Virus record (IMG/VR): IMGVR_UViG_3300045253_000041
Coordinates: 1-40,641 of that record
Source: a virus
Length of the DNA stretch: 40,641 nt
Strand: one strand, 5' to 3'
Shown: piece after piece, positions 1-7,116 of the stretch
How the letters are laid out: each line of letters begins with the position of its first letter
Position numbering within the stretch: position 1 is the stretch's first letter
Notes under the pieces: model-generated
Database searches by the model: none
What the model was told of the DNA's origin: nothing
The model's input: only the letters and a program-made list of their open reading frames with translations
Program-made: the position numbers and the translations under genes

Positions 1-127
1 TTTGACGTTTTAGAAGTCGGATAACCAATGTTCCGGCAAGCTGTTTACCGTAAGGTAACGGCCTACGGCGGCGCCGGCACTCCCGGCATAACGCCGACCG
101 CCGGAGCCTGGCAGCTCGTCGGGCTTA
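1..127. repeat. Terminal direct repeat, left copy (assembly overlap)
   Basis: Bases 1-127 are identical to 40515-40641. Seen directly. A repeat of exactly 127 bases is the usual k-mer overlap left on a circular contig by a k=127 de Bruijn assembly, so it is best read as proof of circularity (or circular permutation), not as a biological terminal repeat. The gene at 28 is cut by the right end and continues here. Confidence 0.93.
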
Positions 128-699
128 TCGCCCCGCTAGAGTTCGATCAGCGAGCGCATCAGCAGCGATTACCGCTCGCGCCGGTAGGTGCTCCGGCGGT
201 TAGGTTTCCCGATGTAAATGCCAAGGAATTGCGCGCTTTTGCGCGTACTCCCGTTCCGTCGGGTACATTCTGGCAGCGAATCCCGCTAGCCCCCGTCGGC
301 GATCCGGCCGCGCGGGCGCCAGGTATTCAAAGGCCATACCCGCCGGCCTATGTCGGCAACTTATCGGCGAACTACTGGCAACGGCTGCCGGTTACTCCGG
401 CGGTCGTTATCCTGCCGGCGGTTGCATTTCCGCCGCCTCCGTTCTACTCGGATTTCTATAAGCCTACGTGGAACCCCTCCTATTGGTTCCAAAATCGGCC
501 GGTCGTTGTGATCGTTCCTGCCCCGCCGCCGGTCTCGGTTGGCGGCGGCATGTTACACAACCTCAAGCCTTACGTATGGACTCCGGCGAAGATTCGCCGC
601 CCCTGGTTGCCTCTAATGGAGGAAATCGCGGGCCAGTCCGGCTCTATCGACTTACTCGCCTTGGCCGATGCCGAGGACTACTTATCGGAACGCGATTAG
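28..699 (+). CDS. Proline-rich repeat protein, probable virion component
   Basis: No family recognised. The 223-residue protein is rich in Pro, Ala and aromatic residues and carries three degenerate copies of a motif resembling QRLPLAPVGAPAVRFP (near residues 44, 84 and 118), spaced roughly 35-40 residues apart. There is no signal peptide or membrane segment. It starts just after the gene ending at 40538 and runs up to the prohead protease, inside the head operon, so a minor head or decoration role is inferred. The coding sequence spans the contig junction (its first 100 bases recur at 40542-40641). Confidence 0.8.
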   Translation: MFRQAVYRKVTAYGGAGTPGITPTAGAWQLVGLIAPLEFDQRAHQQRLPLAPVGAPAVRFPDVNAKELRAFARTPVPSGTFWQRIPLAPVGDPAARAPGIQRPYPPAYVGNLSANYWQRLPVTPAVVILPAVAFPPPPFYSDFYKPTWNPSYWFQNRPVVVIVPAPPPVSVGGGMLHNLKPYVWTPAKIRRPWLPLMEEIAGQSGSIDLLALADAEDYLSERD

Positions 700-707
700 G
701 GGTGAAC

Positions 708-1784
708 ATGGCAAATACGATGCATCGTAAGGCGCTTACTCTTGCGCTCGATGCGGCGCAAGAGGGGAGCTTTACGGCTCGAATCGCGACATTCAATGTC
801 GTGGACAAAGACGGCGACGTAACACTCGCCGGCGCCTTTCCTGACGGTAAGCGCGTTCTCGTTAGTGCCTACATGCATGGATCATGGGGCGGCTCGCTCC
901 CGGTAGGCGACGGCGTTATCTCGTCCGACGCGAGCGGCGCTTACTTTACCGGTAAGTTCTGGCTTAACACGGACGCCGGCCAGCAGACTTATCTAGCGGT
1001 CAAAAATGCGGGCGAGCTACAGGAGTATTCATACGGCTTCGCGACGCTTGACAGTTCGGAGAATCCGGCGGACCTGTCGCCCTATCCGGGCGGCCGACAG
1101 ATTCTCAAGAAACTAGACGTTATCGAAGTCTCGCCCGTCCTCGTTGGGGCCGGCGTGAACACCGGAACGCTAGCGATCAAGTCGGCTCGTATGATCCTCG
1201 GCGGCCCCGCGCTCCTAAAGGCGCGCGAGACTGTCGCCAGGCTTAAGGCCGGGACTCTTGACTCGGCGATGATTGCGGCGATTGCCAATATCGACGCCCT
1301 GTCGGACGAGCTAGACGACGCGGTAGACGCCCTAATGATTCAGGCGGGTATACCTGACCCTGACGAGGACGGCTCCGACGACGAGACAGGCGACGGCGAC
1401 GGGATGGACCCGGCGCCCCTCAGCTCGGGTTACGACATGATGGACCCGAGCAACGGAAAAGGATTTACCTTCGCGGCCCACAGCGAACACGCTCTAGCCG
1501 GCGTGCGGGCGTTTATTTCTCGCGCTAAGTCCCTTGCGGACCTCCGGGCGAAAAAGCAACGCAAAGACGGCCGCGTGATTTCGGCGACGAATCGGACGCG
1601 TCTTAACGCGCTTCACGACTCGCTAGCCGGAATGGTCGTGGAACTCCGCGACCTACTCGACTCGACGGACGCGGCGCCTCCGGGCGACGACGGGGCCGGG
1701 TCGAAAGCCGCCGAGGATGCAATCCTCACGGCCGTTTGGTTGGATATGCAACGCCGGCAGGCCGAGCTTATCTCAATCAGCTAA
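708..1784 (+). CDS. Prohead protease (HK97 family) with long C-terminal extension
   Basis: Caudoviral prohead protease that trims capsid precursors during head maturation. The 358-residue protein has the family's N-terminal fold. The catalytic His lies in the YMHGS segment (about residue 55) and the Ser in LQEYSYGF (about residue 110). The KKLDVIEVSPVLVGA strand is typical. The domain ends near residue 165; the remaining 190 residues are acidic and helical and may supply scaffold function, as no separate scaffold gene is seen. Start chosen at ATG 708 after AGGGGTGAAC; the open frame extends further upstream but overlaps the previous gene. Directly followed by the major capsid gene. Confidence 0.9.
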   Translation: MANTMHRKALTLALDAAQEGSFTARIATFNVVDKDGDVTLAGAFPDGKRVLVSAYMHGSWGGSLPVGDGVISSDASGAYFTGKFWLNTDAGQQTYLAVKNAGELQEYSYGFATLDSSENPADLSPYPGGRQILKKLDVIEVSPVLVGAGVNTGTLAIKSARMILGGPALLKARETVARLKAGTLDSAMIAAIANIDALSDELDDAVDALMIQAGIPDPDEDGSDDETGDGDGMDPAPLSSGYDMMDPSNGKGFTFAAHSEHALAGVRAFISRAKSLADLRAKKQRKDGRVISATNRTRLNALHDSLAGMVVELRDLLDSTDAAPPGDDGAGSKAAEDAILTAVWLDMQRRQAELISIS

Positions 1785-1793
1785 TCGGGTTTT

Positions 1794-1837
1794 TCGTTCG
1801 CACTTTATTACCGCAAAGGGAGATCACTTATCTAATG
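1794..1837 (+). promoter_or_regulatory. Shared leader of the major capsid gene
   Basis: The leader contains TTCGCACT, then ATTACCGCAAAGGGAGAT, then TCTAATG. The same arrangement (TTCGGACT, TTCACCGCAAAGGGAGAT, TCTAAATG) precedes the tail-tube gene at 6230. These genes encode the most abundant virion proteins. The block could be a translation enhancer with strong ribosome binding or a weak promoter; it also contains TACCGCA, the phage operator half-site. Confidence 0.55.
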
Positions 1838-3079
1838 TCTCAGCTCGTTGCCAAGCGCGAGGAACTGGCTTCCAAGCAGAAAGCCCTCGCCGCGATTTTC
1901 TCCGAAGCCAAGACTTCGGACCCGAACGTTTACGACCTCAAGCTCGTTAAGTCTCTCGATGGCTCGGACGCCGACAGGCGCGGAGTCATTCAGCAGCTCA
2001 ATAGCGAGCTTAATGACCTGGCGAAGGACGTTGAACTTTTGACCGCTCAGGAAAACGTTACCGCGATGGGGAAGCATCTTAACGCCCCCGTTAGCGGCCT
2101 GACCATGCCGAGCGGTGCGCCTCAGGCTAAGAGTATCGGCGAGCTGTTCGTCGCTAGCGACGCCTACAAGTCGGGCATAAAGGCAAAGCAGGGCGTCGAG
2201 GGCTCGTTTGATATCGACGCTAAGGCGTTCGTTCAGTCTTACGGCCTCAAGACGACCATGACCGAAGCCGCCGGCTACGCGCCACAGGCTATCCGTGTCG
2301 CCGATATCGTGCCGTTTGCGACCCGGCCCATTCAGCTCTTGGACATGATCCCGGCGCTTGACACGTCACAGAACGCGGTTGTTTTCATGGAGGAAACGAC
2401 CTTCACTAACAACGCCGTTGAAACCCCCGAGAACACCGCCTACCCCGAGAACGCACTGGCGTTCACCGAGCGGACCTCATCCGTTCGCAAAATTCCTGCG
2501 TTCCTTCCTGTCACGGACGAGCAGATGGAGGACGTTCCTTTCATTCAGTCGTACGTTACTGATCGCTTGGGCTTCATGGTCCGACAGCGGTTGGATGGAC
2601 AGCTTATCGTCGGTGACGGCAACGCGCCGAACCTGCGTGGTATCAAGAACGCCTCGAACCTGAACACTCAGGCTAAGGGCTCCGACCCTGCGCCGGACGC
2701 GATTTACAAGGGTATTGTTACCGTCTTTTTGGTCGGTCGCGCGGTTGCGAACCTCGTGGTTATGCACCCGACGGACTGGCAGAACCTCCGCTTGCTGCGT
2801 ACCGCCGAAGGTGTCTACATTTGGGGTTCGCCCTCGGACGCCGGCCAGCCGCGCATTTGGGGACTTCCCGTTGCGCAGTCTGACGCGGACACCGCCGGTA
2901 CCGCGTACCTCGGCGACTTCGCGAACTATTCGTACCTGGCTTACAGGCACGGACTCGACATTCAGGTCGGATACATCAACGACGACTTTAAGCTCGGCAA
3001 GAAATCCATTCGCGCCGACGTTCGTGTCGCGTTTGTTATCCGCCGTGGCGCCGCTTTCGCCAAAGTCACCGGCCTCTAA
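1835..3079 (+). CDS. Major capsid protein (HK97 fold)
   Basis: Shell-forming capsid protein, 414 residues. The first 75 residues are helical and charged with a coiled-coil look, matching the delta/scaffold domain of HK97-type capsids that the upstream protease would remove. The rest has HK97 MCP features: AVVFMEE, a PAFLPVTDEQMEDVPF stretch before the spine helix, a P-domain ending in FANYSYLAYRHGLDIQVGY, and a C-terminal RADVRVAFVIRRGAAFAKV. Start ATG 1835 is preceded by AAAGGGAGAT, a leader shared with the tail-tube gene at 6230. A strong terminator follows at 3091, consistent with a boundary after the most abundant product. Confidence 0.93.
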   Translation: MSQLVAKREELASKQKALAAIFSEAKTSDPNVYDLKLVKSLDGSDADRRGVIQQLNSELNDLAKDVELLTAQENVTAMGKHLNAPVSGLTMPSGAPQAKSIGELFVASDAYKSGIKAKQGVEGSFDIDAKAFVQSYGLKTTMTEAAGYAPQAIRVADIVPFATRPIQLLDMIPALDTSQNAVVFMEETTFTNNAVETPENTAYPENALAFTERTSSVRKIPAFLPVTDEQMEDVPFIQSYVTDRLGFMVRQRLDGQLIVGDGNAPNLRGIKNASNLNTQAKGSDPAPDAIYKGIVTVFLVGRAVANLVVMHPTDWQNLRLLRTAEGVYIWGSPSDAGQPRIWGLPVAQSDADTAGTAYLGDFANYSYLAYRHGLDIQVGYINDDFKLGKKSIRADVRVAFVIRRGAAFAKVTGL

Positions 3080-3090
3080 TCCGAATCTTG

Positions 3091-3124
3091 AGACGGGGCG
3101 GCTAAATTGTCGCCCCGTCTTTTA
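3091..3124 (+). terminator. Rho-independent terminator after the major capsid gene
   Basis: Perfect 10-bp stem AGACGGGGCG / CGCCCCGTCT with a 10-base loop, followed by TTTT. Placed 12 bases after the capsid stop and before the decoration gene, it would reduce read-through and keep capsid mRNA most abundant. Confidence 0.9.
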
Positions 3125-3146
3125 ACCATAAGGGAGAAACCTATAT

Positions 3147-3572
3147 ATGTCAATGATCGAAGGTACCCGCCGGCTTAAGGAAGCCAAGGGCGAGTATGAC
3201 TTTGCGGTAGACGGCGGCGCAATTGGCTCGATTACGCTTCGGTGCGGACCGGATGCGCTGGGCGCCCAGGACCAACTCGGAAACACGATCCCGACCGGAT
3301 CAGTTATCGAGGGCGGATACATCGAAGTCGATACGCTGTTTACGACCGGCTCGGGTGCCACGATGGCGATTAACGCCGAAGGGGCCGGCGACCTCATCGC
3401 CGCGACCGTCGTTTCGGGCGCGCCCTATTCGACAACCGGGCGTAAGAGCCTGATTCCCGTTTTTACGGGCGCGACAACTGTTAAGACTACGGCGGCGCGG
3501 AGCTTGGTCGCAACTATTGCGGTCGGAACCGTTACCGCCGGGAAGATGCGCGTAGTCGTATTCTACCGTTAA
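3147..3572 (+). CDS. Putative head decoration or stabilisation protein
   Basis: The 141-residue protein is rich in Gly, Thr and Ala and predicted mostly beta, with no membrane segment. It directly follows the major capsid gene, the usual place for capsid decoration proteins. The start is preceded by AAGGGAGAAACC. A second ATG three codons in (3153) is possible. Function is inferred from position and composition only; a head-fibre-type protein is the closest general match. Confidence 0.75.
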   Translation: MSMIEGTRRLKEAKGEYDFAVDGGAIGSITLRCGPDALGAQDQLGNTIPTGSVIEGGYIEVDTLFTTGSGATMAINAEGAGDLIAATVVSGAPYSTTGRKSLIPVFTGATTVKTTAARSLVATIAVGTVTAGKMRVVVFYR

Positions 3573-3587
3573 GGGTCAGGCGTCTAA

Positions 3588-4190
3588 ATGTGGGCACCTG
3601 ACGGGACATACCGCGCGACTAACCCGACCTTTGGAACGGGTATCGCGCAGTCGATCGTTACAGCTTGGGCGGCCGTTTCGCCCCTGCTCACGATGTTCAA
3701 TAGCGATACGGCCGGGGGAGTCTCGCTGTTTCCCGACTATATCAAACTGATTTGCGCGGCGGCCGGCGCTAGCTCGACCTCGGGTCAGCTCGGCGCAATC
3801 GTCGACACCGGCAACCGCTTTAGCAGCGGCGGGTCAACGCTTACGGCGGTCAACGCCGGCAAGCAAGGCTCGGCGTCTAAGGCGACGATCAACTTTGGCG
3901 CACTCGTCGCAGCAGCGGCAACGGCGCCGCGCCAGATCGGACGCGATACGATCAAGACGCAGGCGGCCCCTTGTTGGGTCGTCGGCGACGAAATCTTTAT
4001 CAAGTTCGGCAACTTCGACGGTACTAGCGGCCCGACCAACGGTGCCGTAACGAATCTCTATCCCGCGCCTTGCGGGCCGGTAATCGTCCCGCCGCAGTCG
4101 ACCCTATTGGTCTATCTGTGGAATCCCGCCAACGCCGTTACGCCTCCCTCGTGGGAAGTCGAAATGGGTTGGCTCGAACGGGTCATTTAG
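3588..4190 (+). CDS. Virion-type hypothetical protein
   Basis: The 200-residue protein is rich in Ala, Gly, Thr and Ser, likely beta, and lies between the decoration protein and the connector gene. The C-terminal part (VIVPPQSTLLVYLWNP, then SWEVEMGWLERVI) resembles a capsid-surface jelly-roll style protein and recalls the layout of the 40092 product, but this is weak. No signal peptide. A head-surface or adhesion role is inferred from context. Confidence 0.7.
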   Translation: MWAPDGTYRATNPTFGTGIAQSIVTAWAAVSPLLTMFNSDTAGGVSLFPDYIKLICAAAGASSTSGQLGAIVDTGNRFSSGGSTLTAVNAGKQGSASKATINFGALVAAAATAPRQIGRDTIKTQAAPCWVVGDEIFIKFGNFDGTSGPTNGAVTNLYPAPCGPVIVPPQSTLLVYLWNPANAVTPPSWEVEMGWLERVI

Positions 4191-4330
4191 TGGGTTGTGG
4201 GGTACAGCCCGGCGAACGCTGTTCACATTGCGTTAAGGCCGGGCTGTCTACCTGTACGCCGATCGTTCCGGCCCTCAAGGTCGGAGACAAGCCGCGCGAC
4301 AAAGCCGTACGCGGAGCAAAGAACAAATAG
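4190..4330 (+). CDS. Small zinc-finger-like protein
   Basis: The 46-residue ORF starts at a GTG that overlaps the previous TAG stop (TAGTG). It has four cysteines (CGVQPGERCSHC, then Cys in LSTC) and a basic C-terminus, which suggests a zinc knuckle. The coupled start and clean spacing to the SD of 4343 support it. An inverted repeat ACAGCCCGGC / GCCGGGCTGT lies inside the coding sequence. Function unknown. Confidence 0.55.
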   Translation: MGCGVQPGERCSHCVKAGLSTCTPIVPALKVGDKPRDKAVRGAKNK

Positions 4331-4342
4331 AGGGGGTCGCTA

Positions 4343-5035
4343 ATGGCGCTACTTGATCCTTACGCGAGCCTGCCGGACCTCCGCGCGCGTCTAGGCGCGA
4401 ACACCGGGACTCTGACAACCGCTGACGACAGCATATTAACGACCGCGCTATTGGTTGCAAGCCGCACTATCGAGGGGCCGAATGGCACCGGGCGGCAATT
4501 CAATCAGGACGTAGGCGTTACGTCCCGCGTCTACTTTCCGCTCTCGCCGACAACCGTCCTTATTGACGATATCGCAACTAGCGCCGGCCTACTCGTCAAG
4601 GTAGATCAAGACGACGACGGGACGTTCGAGGACACTTGGTCCGCTACTGACTATCTGCTACGGCCCCTTAATGGGATCGTCAACGGCGTAACGGGCTGGC
4701 CGTATACCCGTATTGACGGCGTAGGCGGGAAATACTTTCCCGTCGCCGGCCAGGGCGCATACATGGGCTCGATCTCGCGCGAATACTTTAACTCTACCTG
4801 GCCGCTGACGCGCAAGCGCCCGGCCGTTCAGGTAACGGCCACGTTCGGTTGGCCGAGCGTGCCGTCGAACATTCATGAGGCTTGTTTGATCCTCGCGGAG
4901 GAACTTTACAAGCTCAAGGATGCACCGTTCGGTGTCGCCGGTTGGCAAGAATATGGAGCTGTTCGGGTCAAAGAAAATCCGATGCTCGCCTATCTACTCG
5001 CCGGCTATAGCAAGTCCCAAGTCGTGTTCGCCTAA
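4343..5035 (+). CDS. Head-tail connector (adaptor) protein
   Basis: The 230-residue protein has the organisation of gp6-like/phi ECTA family adaptors: an N-terminal helical segment (DPYASLPDLRARLG, then DSILTTALLVASRTIE), a central beta region, and a C-terminal helix (IHEACLILAEELYKLKDAP) that lines the ring. The adaptor joins the portal to the tail. It opens the neck and tail block and its TAATG stop-start overlaps the next gene. Confidence 0.75.
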   Translation: MALLDPYASLPDLRARLGANTGTLTTADDSILTTALLVASRTIEGPNGTGRQFNQDVGVTSRVYFPLSPTTVLIDDIATSAGLLVKVDQDDDGTFEDTWSATDYLLRPLNGIVNGVTGWPYTRIDGVGGKYFPVAGQGAYMGSISREYFNSTWPLTRKRPAVQVTATFGWPSVPSNIHEACLILAEELYKLKDAPFGVAGWQEYGAVRVKENPMLAYLLAGYSKSQVVFA

Positions 5036-5451
5036 TGGCAACCATGAGCGCGATTCGCGCGGCGGTCGGAGCGCGTCTCGCCACTATCGCCAATCTGAAC
5101 GTTTCGTCGTTTCTGCCGAGTGCGGTAACCGTTCCAATGGCAGTCGTCGAAGTCGCCGACATTCCCGATTATCACCTGACCATGCAGCGCGGTTATATCG
5201 AATACGACATTCCGATAACGGTTCTCGTCTCGAACACGCTAGACCAAAAGAGCCAAGACGATTTACAGGCATACGCCGACGTTACCGGCTCTAACTCGAT
5301 CATTGGCGCGATCTACGGCGACAAGACGCTAGGCGGCACGGTCGAGGACTGCAAGCTTGTCGACTTTCGACAGCTCACTAATGAGGAAGTCGCGCTAATC
5401 GGATATCGCGGCGGCCGTTTCACGCTCAAAGTAGCCACGAGAGGGAGTTAA
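5035..5451 (+). CDS. Tail terminator / neck protein
   Basis: The 138-residue protein has an N-terminal helix (IRAAVGARLATI), then alternating strands with the pattern YDIPITVLVS, a helical DQKSQDDLQAYAD and a C-terminal beta hairpin (RFTLKVATRG). This is the profile of siphoviral tail terminators that cap the tube. Start ATG 5035 overlaps the previous stop; ATG 5044 is an alternative. Position before the tube genes agrees. Confidence 0.7.
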   Translation: MATMSAIRAAVGARLATIANLNVSSFLPSAVTVPMAVVEVADIPDYHLTMQRGYIEYDIPITVLVSNTLDQKSQDDLQAYADVTGSNSIIGAIYGDKTLGGTVEDCKLVDFRQLTNEEVALIGYRGGRFTLKVATRGS

Positions 5452-5452
5452 T

Positions 5453-6169
5453 TTGCCGTTACTGTTCCTGCGCGATAGCGCAACCTGGATTAATGAACTA
5501 GACCTCTCGGGCGTACTGCATAAGGCAAAACTCCGCGCGAGCTGCGCCGAACTAGACGTTACAGCGTTTCAGGGCGGCGGCTACCGCACGCGACTAGGCG
5601 GCCTCCGAACGGCTGACATACAGGCCGAAGGGTTTTGGGACTCACCGCAAGATGCTTCGATCTTCGGCGCTCTCGGCAGTACGCCGGACGTTGTGACTAT
5701 GAGCCCCGAAGGTGCCGAGACGAAAACCGCCTACATCATGCAAGCGAATTACAACGCTTACGAGGCGTTTGGCAATGTTGGCGACGTTGTGCCGATCACA
5801 TTCCAAATGTCGAACACCGACAAGGCCGGCCTGATTCGCGGTCAGATGGCACTTAAGAAAACCACCATTAGCGCGACCGGCGCGGTCGGTAGTGGCCTCA
5901 ATCTTGGGGCCGTCAGCGCGACGCAGTTTCTTTACGCGACGCTGCACACATTCTCTGTCGGTGCGACGGTAACTGTAATCATTCAGTCCGACACGGCCAA
6001 TAACTTTCCCGCGCCGACAACGCGCGCGACGATCGGCCCGATTACAGCCGTCGGCGGAACGTTTATGGCCCGCGTCGCTGGCCCCATTACGGATACGTGG
6101 TGGAGGTTCAACGTTTCCGTTATCACCGGCTCTTTCTCCCTGGCGGGAGCAATCGGTATCGGCAGCTAA
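5453..6169 (+). CDS. Tail tube-like protein, long paralogue
   Basis: The 238-residue protein starts at TTG 5453, one base after the previous stop. Its first 60 residues align with the next gene product: both have a DLS segment, a K-K/R-A-x-C/S-A-A-E-L-like strand (AKLRASCAELDVTAF here) and YRTRLGGL. This suggests a tandem duplication of the tube fold. Residues about 140-238 (GAVGSGLNLGAVSATQFLY onward) form an extra beta domain, likely exposed on the tail surface. It may be the main tube protein or a tail-completion variant. Confidence 0.7.
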   Translation: MPLLFLRDSATWINELDLSGVLHKAKLRASCAELDVTAFQGGGYRTRLGGLRTADIQAEGFWDSPQDASIFGALGSTPDVVTMSPEGAETKTAYIMQANYNAYEAFGNVGDVVPITFQMSNTDKAGLIRGQMALKKTTISATGAVGSGLNLGAVSATQFLYATLHTFSVGATVTVIIQSDTANNFPAPTTRATIGPITAVGGTFMARVAGPITDTWWRFNVSVITGSFSLAGAIGIGS

Positions 6170-6180
6170 GCCGACCCTCG

Positions 6181-6232
6181 TTAGTTTCCGTTCGGACTCA
6201 TTCACCGCAAAGGGAGATAGGCAATCTAAATG
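6181..6232 (+). promoter_or_regulatory. Shared leader of the tail-tube gene
   Basis: Contains TTCGGACTCATTCACCGCAA followed by AGGGAGAT and a short spacer to ATG 6230. It is closely similar to the leader of the major capsid gene at 1797-1837, with ACCGCAAAGGGAGAT identical in both. No good -35/-10 pair is visible, so high-efficiency translation initiation is the preferred reading. Confidence 0.5.
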
Positions 6233-6637
6233 GCAGTCTACGCATTTCTAAACTCTAAGTTCACGCTAAACGCCGTGGACTTGAGCGACCACGTTCGTAA
6301 GGTTACGATCAAAACCTCGGCGGCCGAGCTTGAGAGTACCGCGATGGGCGGCACGTACCGCTCTCGTATCGGCGGCCTACTCGACTACGAAATTACGGTC
6401 GAGTGGAATCAGGACTTTGCAGCGGGCAAGATTGACGCGACAGTCTTTCCGATCCTCGGTACTGTTGTTGCTTTCACGGTGAAGCGCGACACGGCCGCGA
6501 ACAGCGCGACAAACCCTGAGTATCAGGGCAACTGTTTGATAAGCGATTATTCGCCTTTGGACGGTTCCGTCGGCGATCTCGGCGTTACGACCTCGACCTT
6601 TAAGGGCTCCGGTACGCTTACGCGCGCCGTCGTCTAG
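6230..6637 (+). CDS. Major tail tube protein
   Basis: The 135-residue protein has compact tail-tube features: LNAVDLSDHVRKVTIKTSA, a MGGTYRSRIGGL turn, YEITVEWNQDF and a DLGVTTSTFKGSGTLTRAV C-terminus, as in major tail proteins of actinophage siphoviruses. It forms stacked hexameric rings of the tail. It shares its leader with the capsid gene, as expected for an abundant virion protein, and is a shorter paralogue of the product at 5453. Confidence 0.82.
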   Translation: MAVYAFLNSKFTLNAVDLSDHVRKVTIKTSAAELESTAMGGTYRSRIGGLLDYEITVEWNQDFAAGKIDATVFPILGTVVAFTVKRDTAANSATNPEYQGNCLISDYSPLDGSVGDLGVTTSTFKGSGTLTRAVV

Positions 6638-6642
6638 TAGCG

Positions 6643-7107
6643 TTGCCAGTAGTCAAAGTAACAGGGCTAGTCGAACTCCGGCTAGCCCTGTCGTCTTTAT
6701 CTAAGTCGATGCCTCGTCAGTTGACGAAAGCGAACAAGTCCGCCGCGCAACTCGTCGCGGTCGAGGCTATCCGCCTGGCGCCGAAAGGTACCCATGAGGG
6801 CGGCGGCGCGGTTGTGCCGATCTCGCAGTCGATTAAGGCCGTGGCATCGGCTCAGAAAGTCTCAGTAGTCGCCGGAGGCAAGAATACGCCTCACGCCGCG
6901 CCTACCGAATGGGGTGGCCGTATCGCCCGCCGTGGTTTCAAGGGATTGAACCGGCGCGGCAAGGCCGCAGCTCGGGCCGGCGGCTCTAGTGGAATCCTGA
7001 CGCATATCAAGCGTCAGCCCTACTTAATGCCCGCCGTGAAAAACAAACTCGGACAGGTCGTACAGGAATACCGAAAGGCTATCGACGTTTTGATAGCCAA
7101 GCTCTAG
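6643..7107 (+). CDS. HK97 gp10-like neck/tail-completion protein
   Basis: The 154-residue basic protein has the pattern of the HK97 gp10 family: an N-terminal VTGLVELRLALSSLSKSM, then a helix, IRLAPKGTHEGGGAVVPI, a TPHAAPTEWGG strand, and a C-terminal QPYLMPAVKNKLGQVVQEYR. Start is TTG 6643 just after the tube stop. In most siphophages this gene lies before the tube gene; here it sits between tube and tape measure, where assembly chaperones are usually found. Confidence 0.75.
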   Translation: MPVVKVTGLVELRLALSSLSKSMPRQLTKANKSAAQLVAVEAIRLAPKGTHEGGGAVVPISQSIKAVASAQKVSVVAGGKNTPHAAPTEWGGRIARRGFKGLNRRGKAAARAGGSSGILTHIKRQPYLMPAVKNKLGQVVQEYRKAIDVLIAKL

Positions 7108-7116
7108 GGGGTAGGC

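Noticed and set aside
1-127. Biological long terminal repeat or attL/attR
   Set aside because: The repeat length equals a common assembly k-mer and cuts a coding sequence, so an assembly overlap is the simpler reading.
468-707. Upstream extension of the prohead protease frame
   Set aside because: It overlaps the previous gene for over 230 bases; ATG 708 has the SD and matches the family's N-terminus.
4203-4248. ACAGCCCGGC / GCCGGGCTGT hairpin as terminator
   Set aside because: Long loop, no T-run, and inside a plausible small coding sequence.
5642-6205. 187-residue reverse-strand ORF
   Set aside because: Shadow of the tail-tube-like gene; Arg/Asp-rich with no domain.
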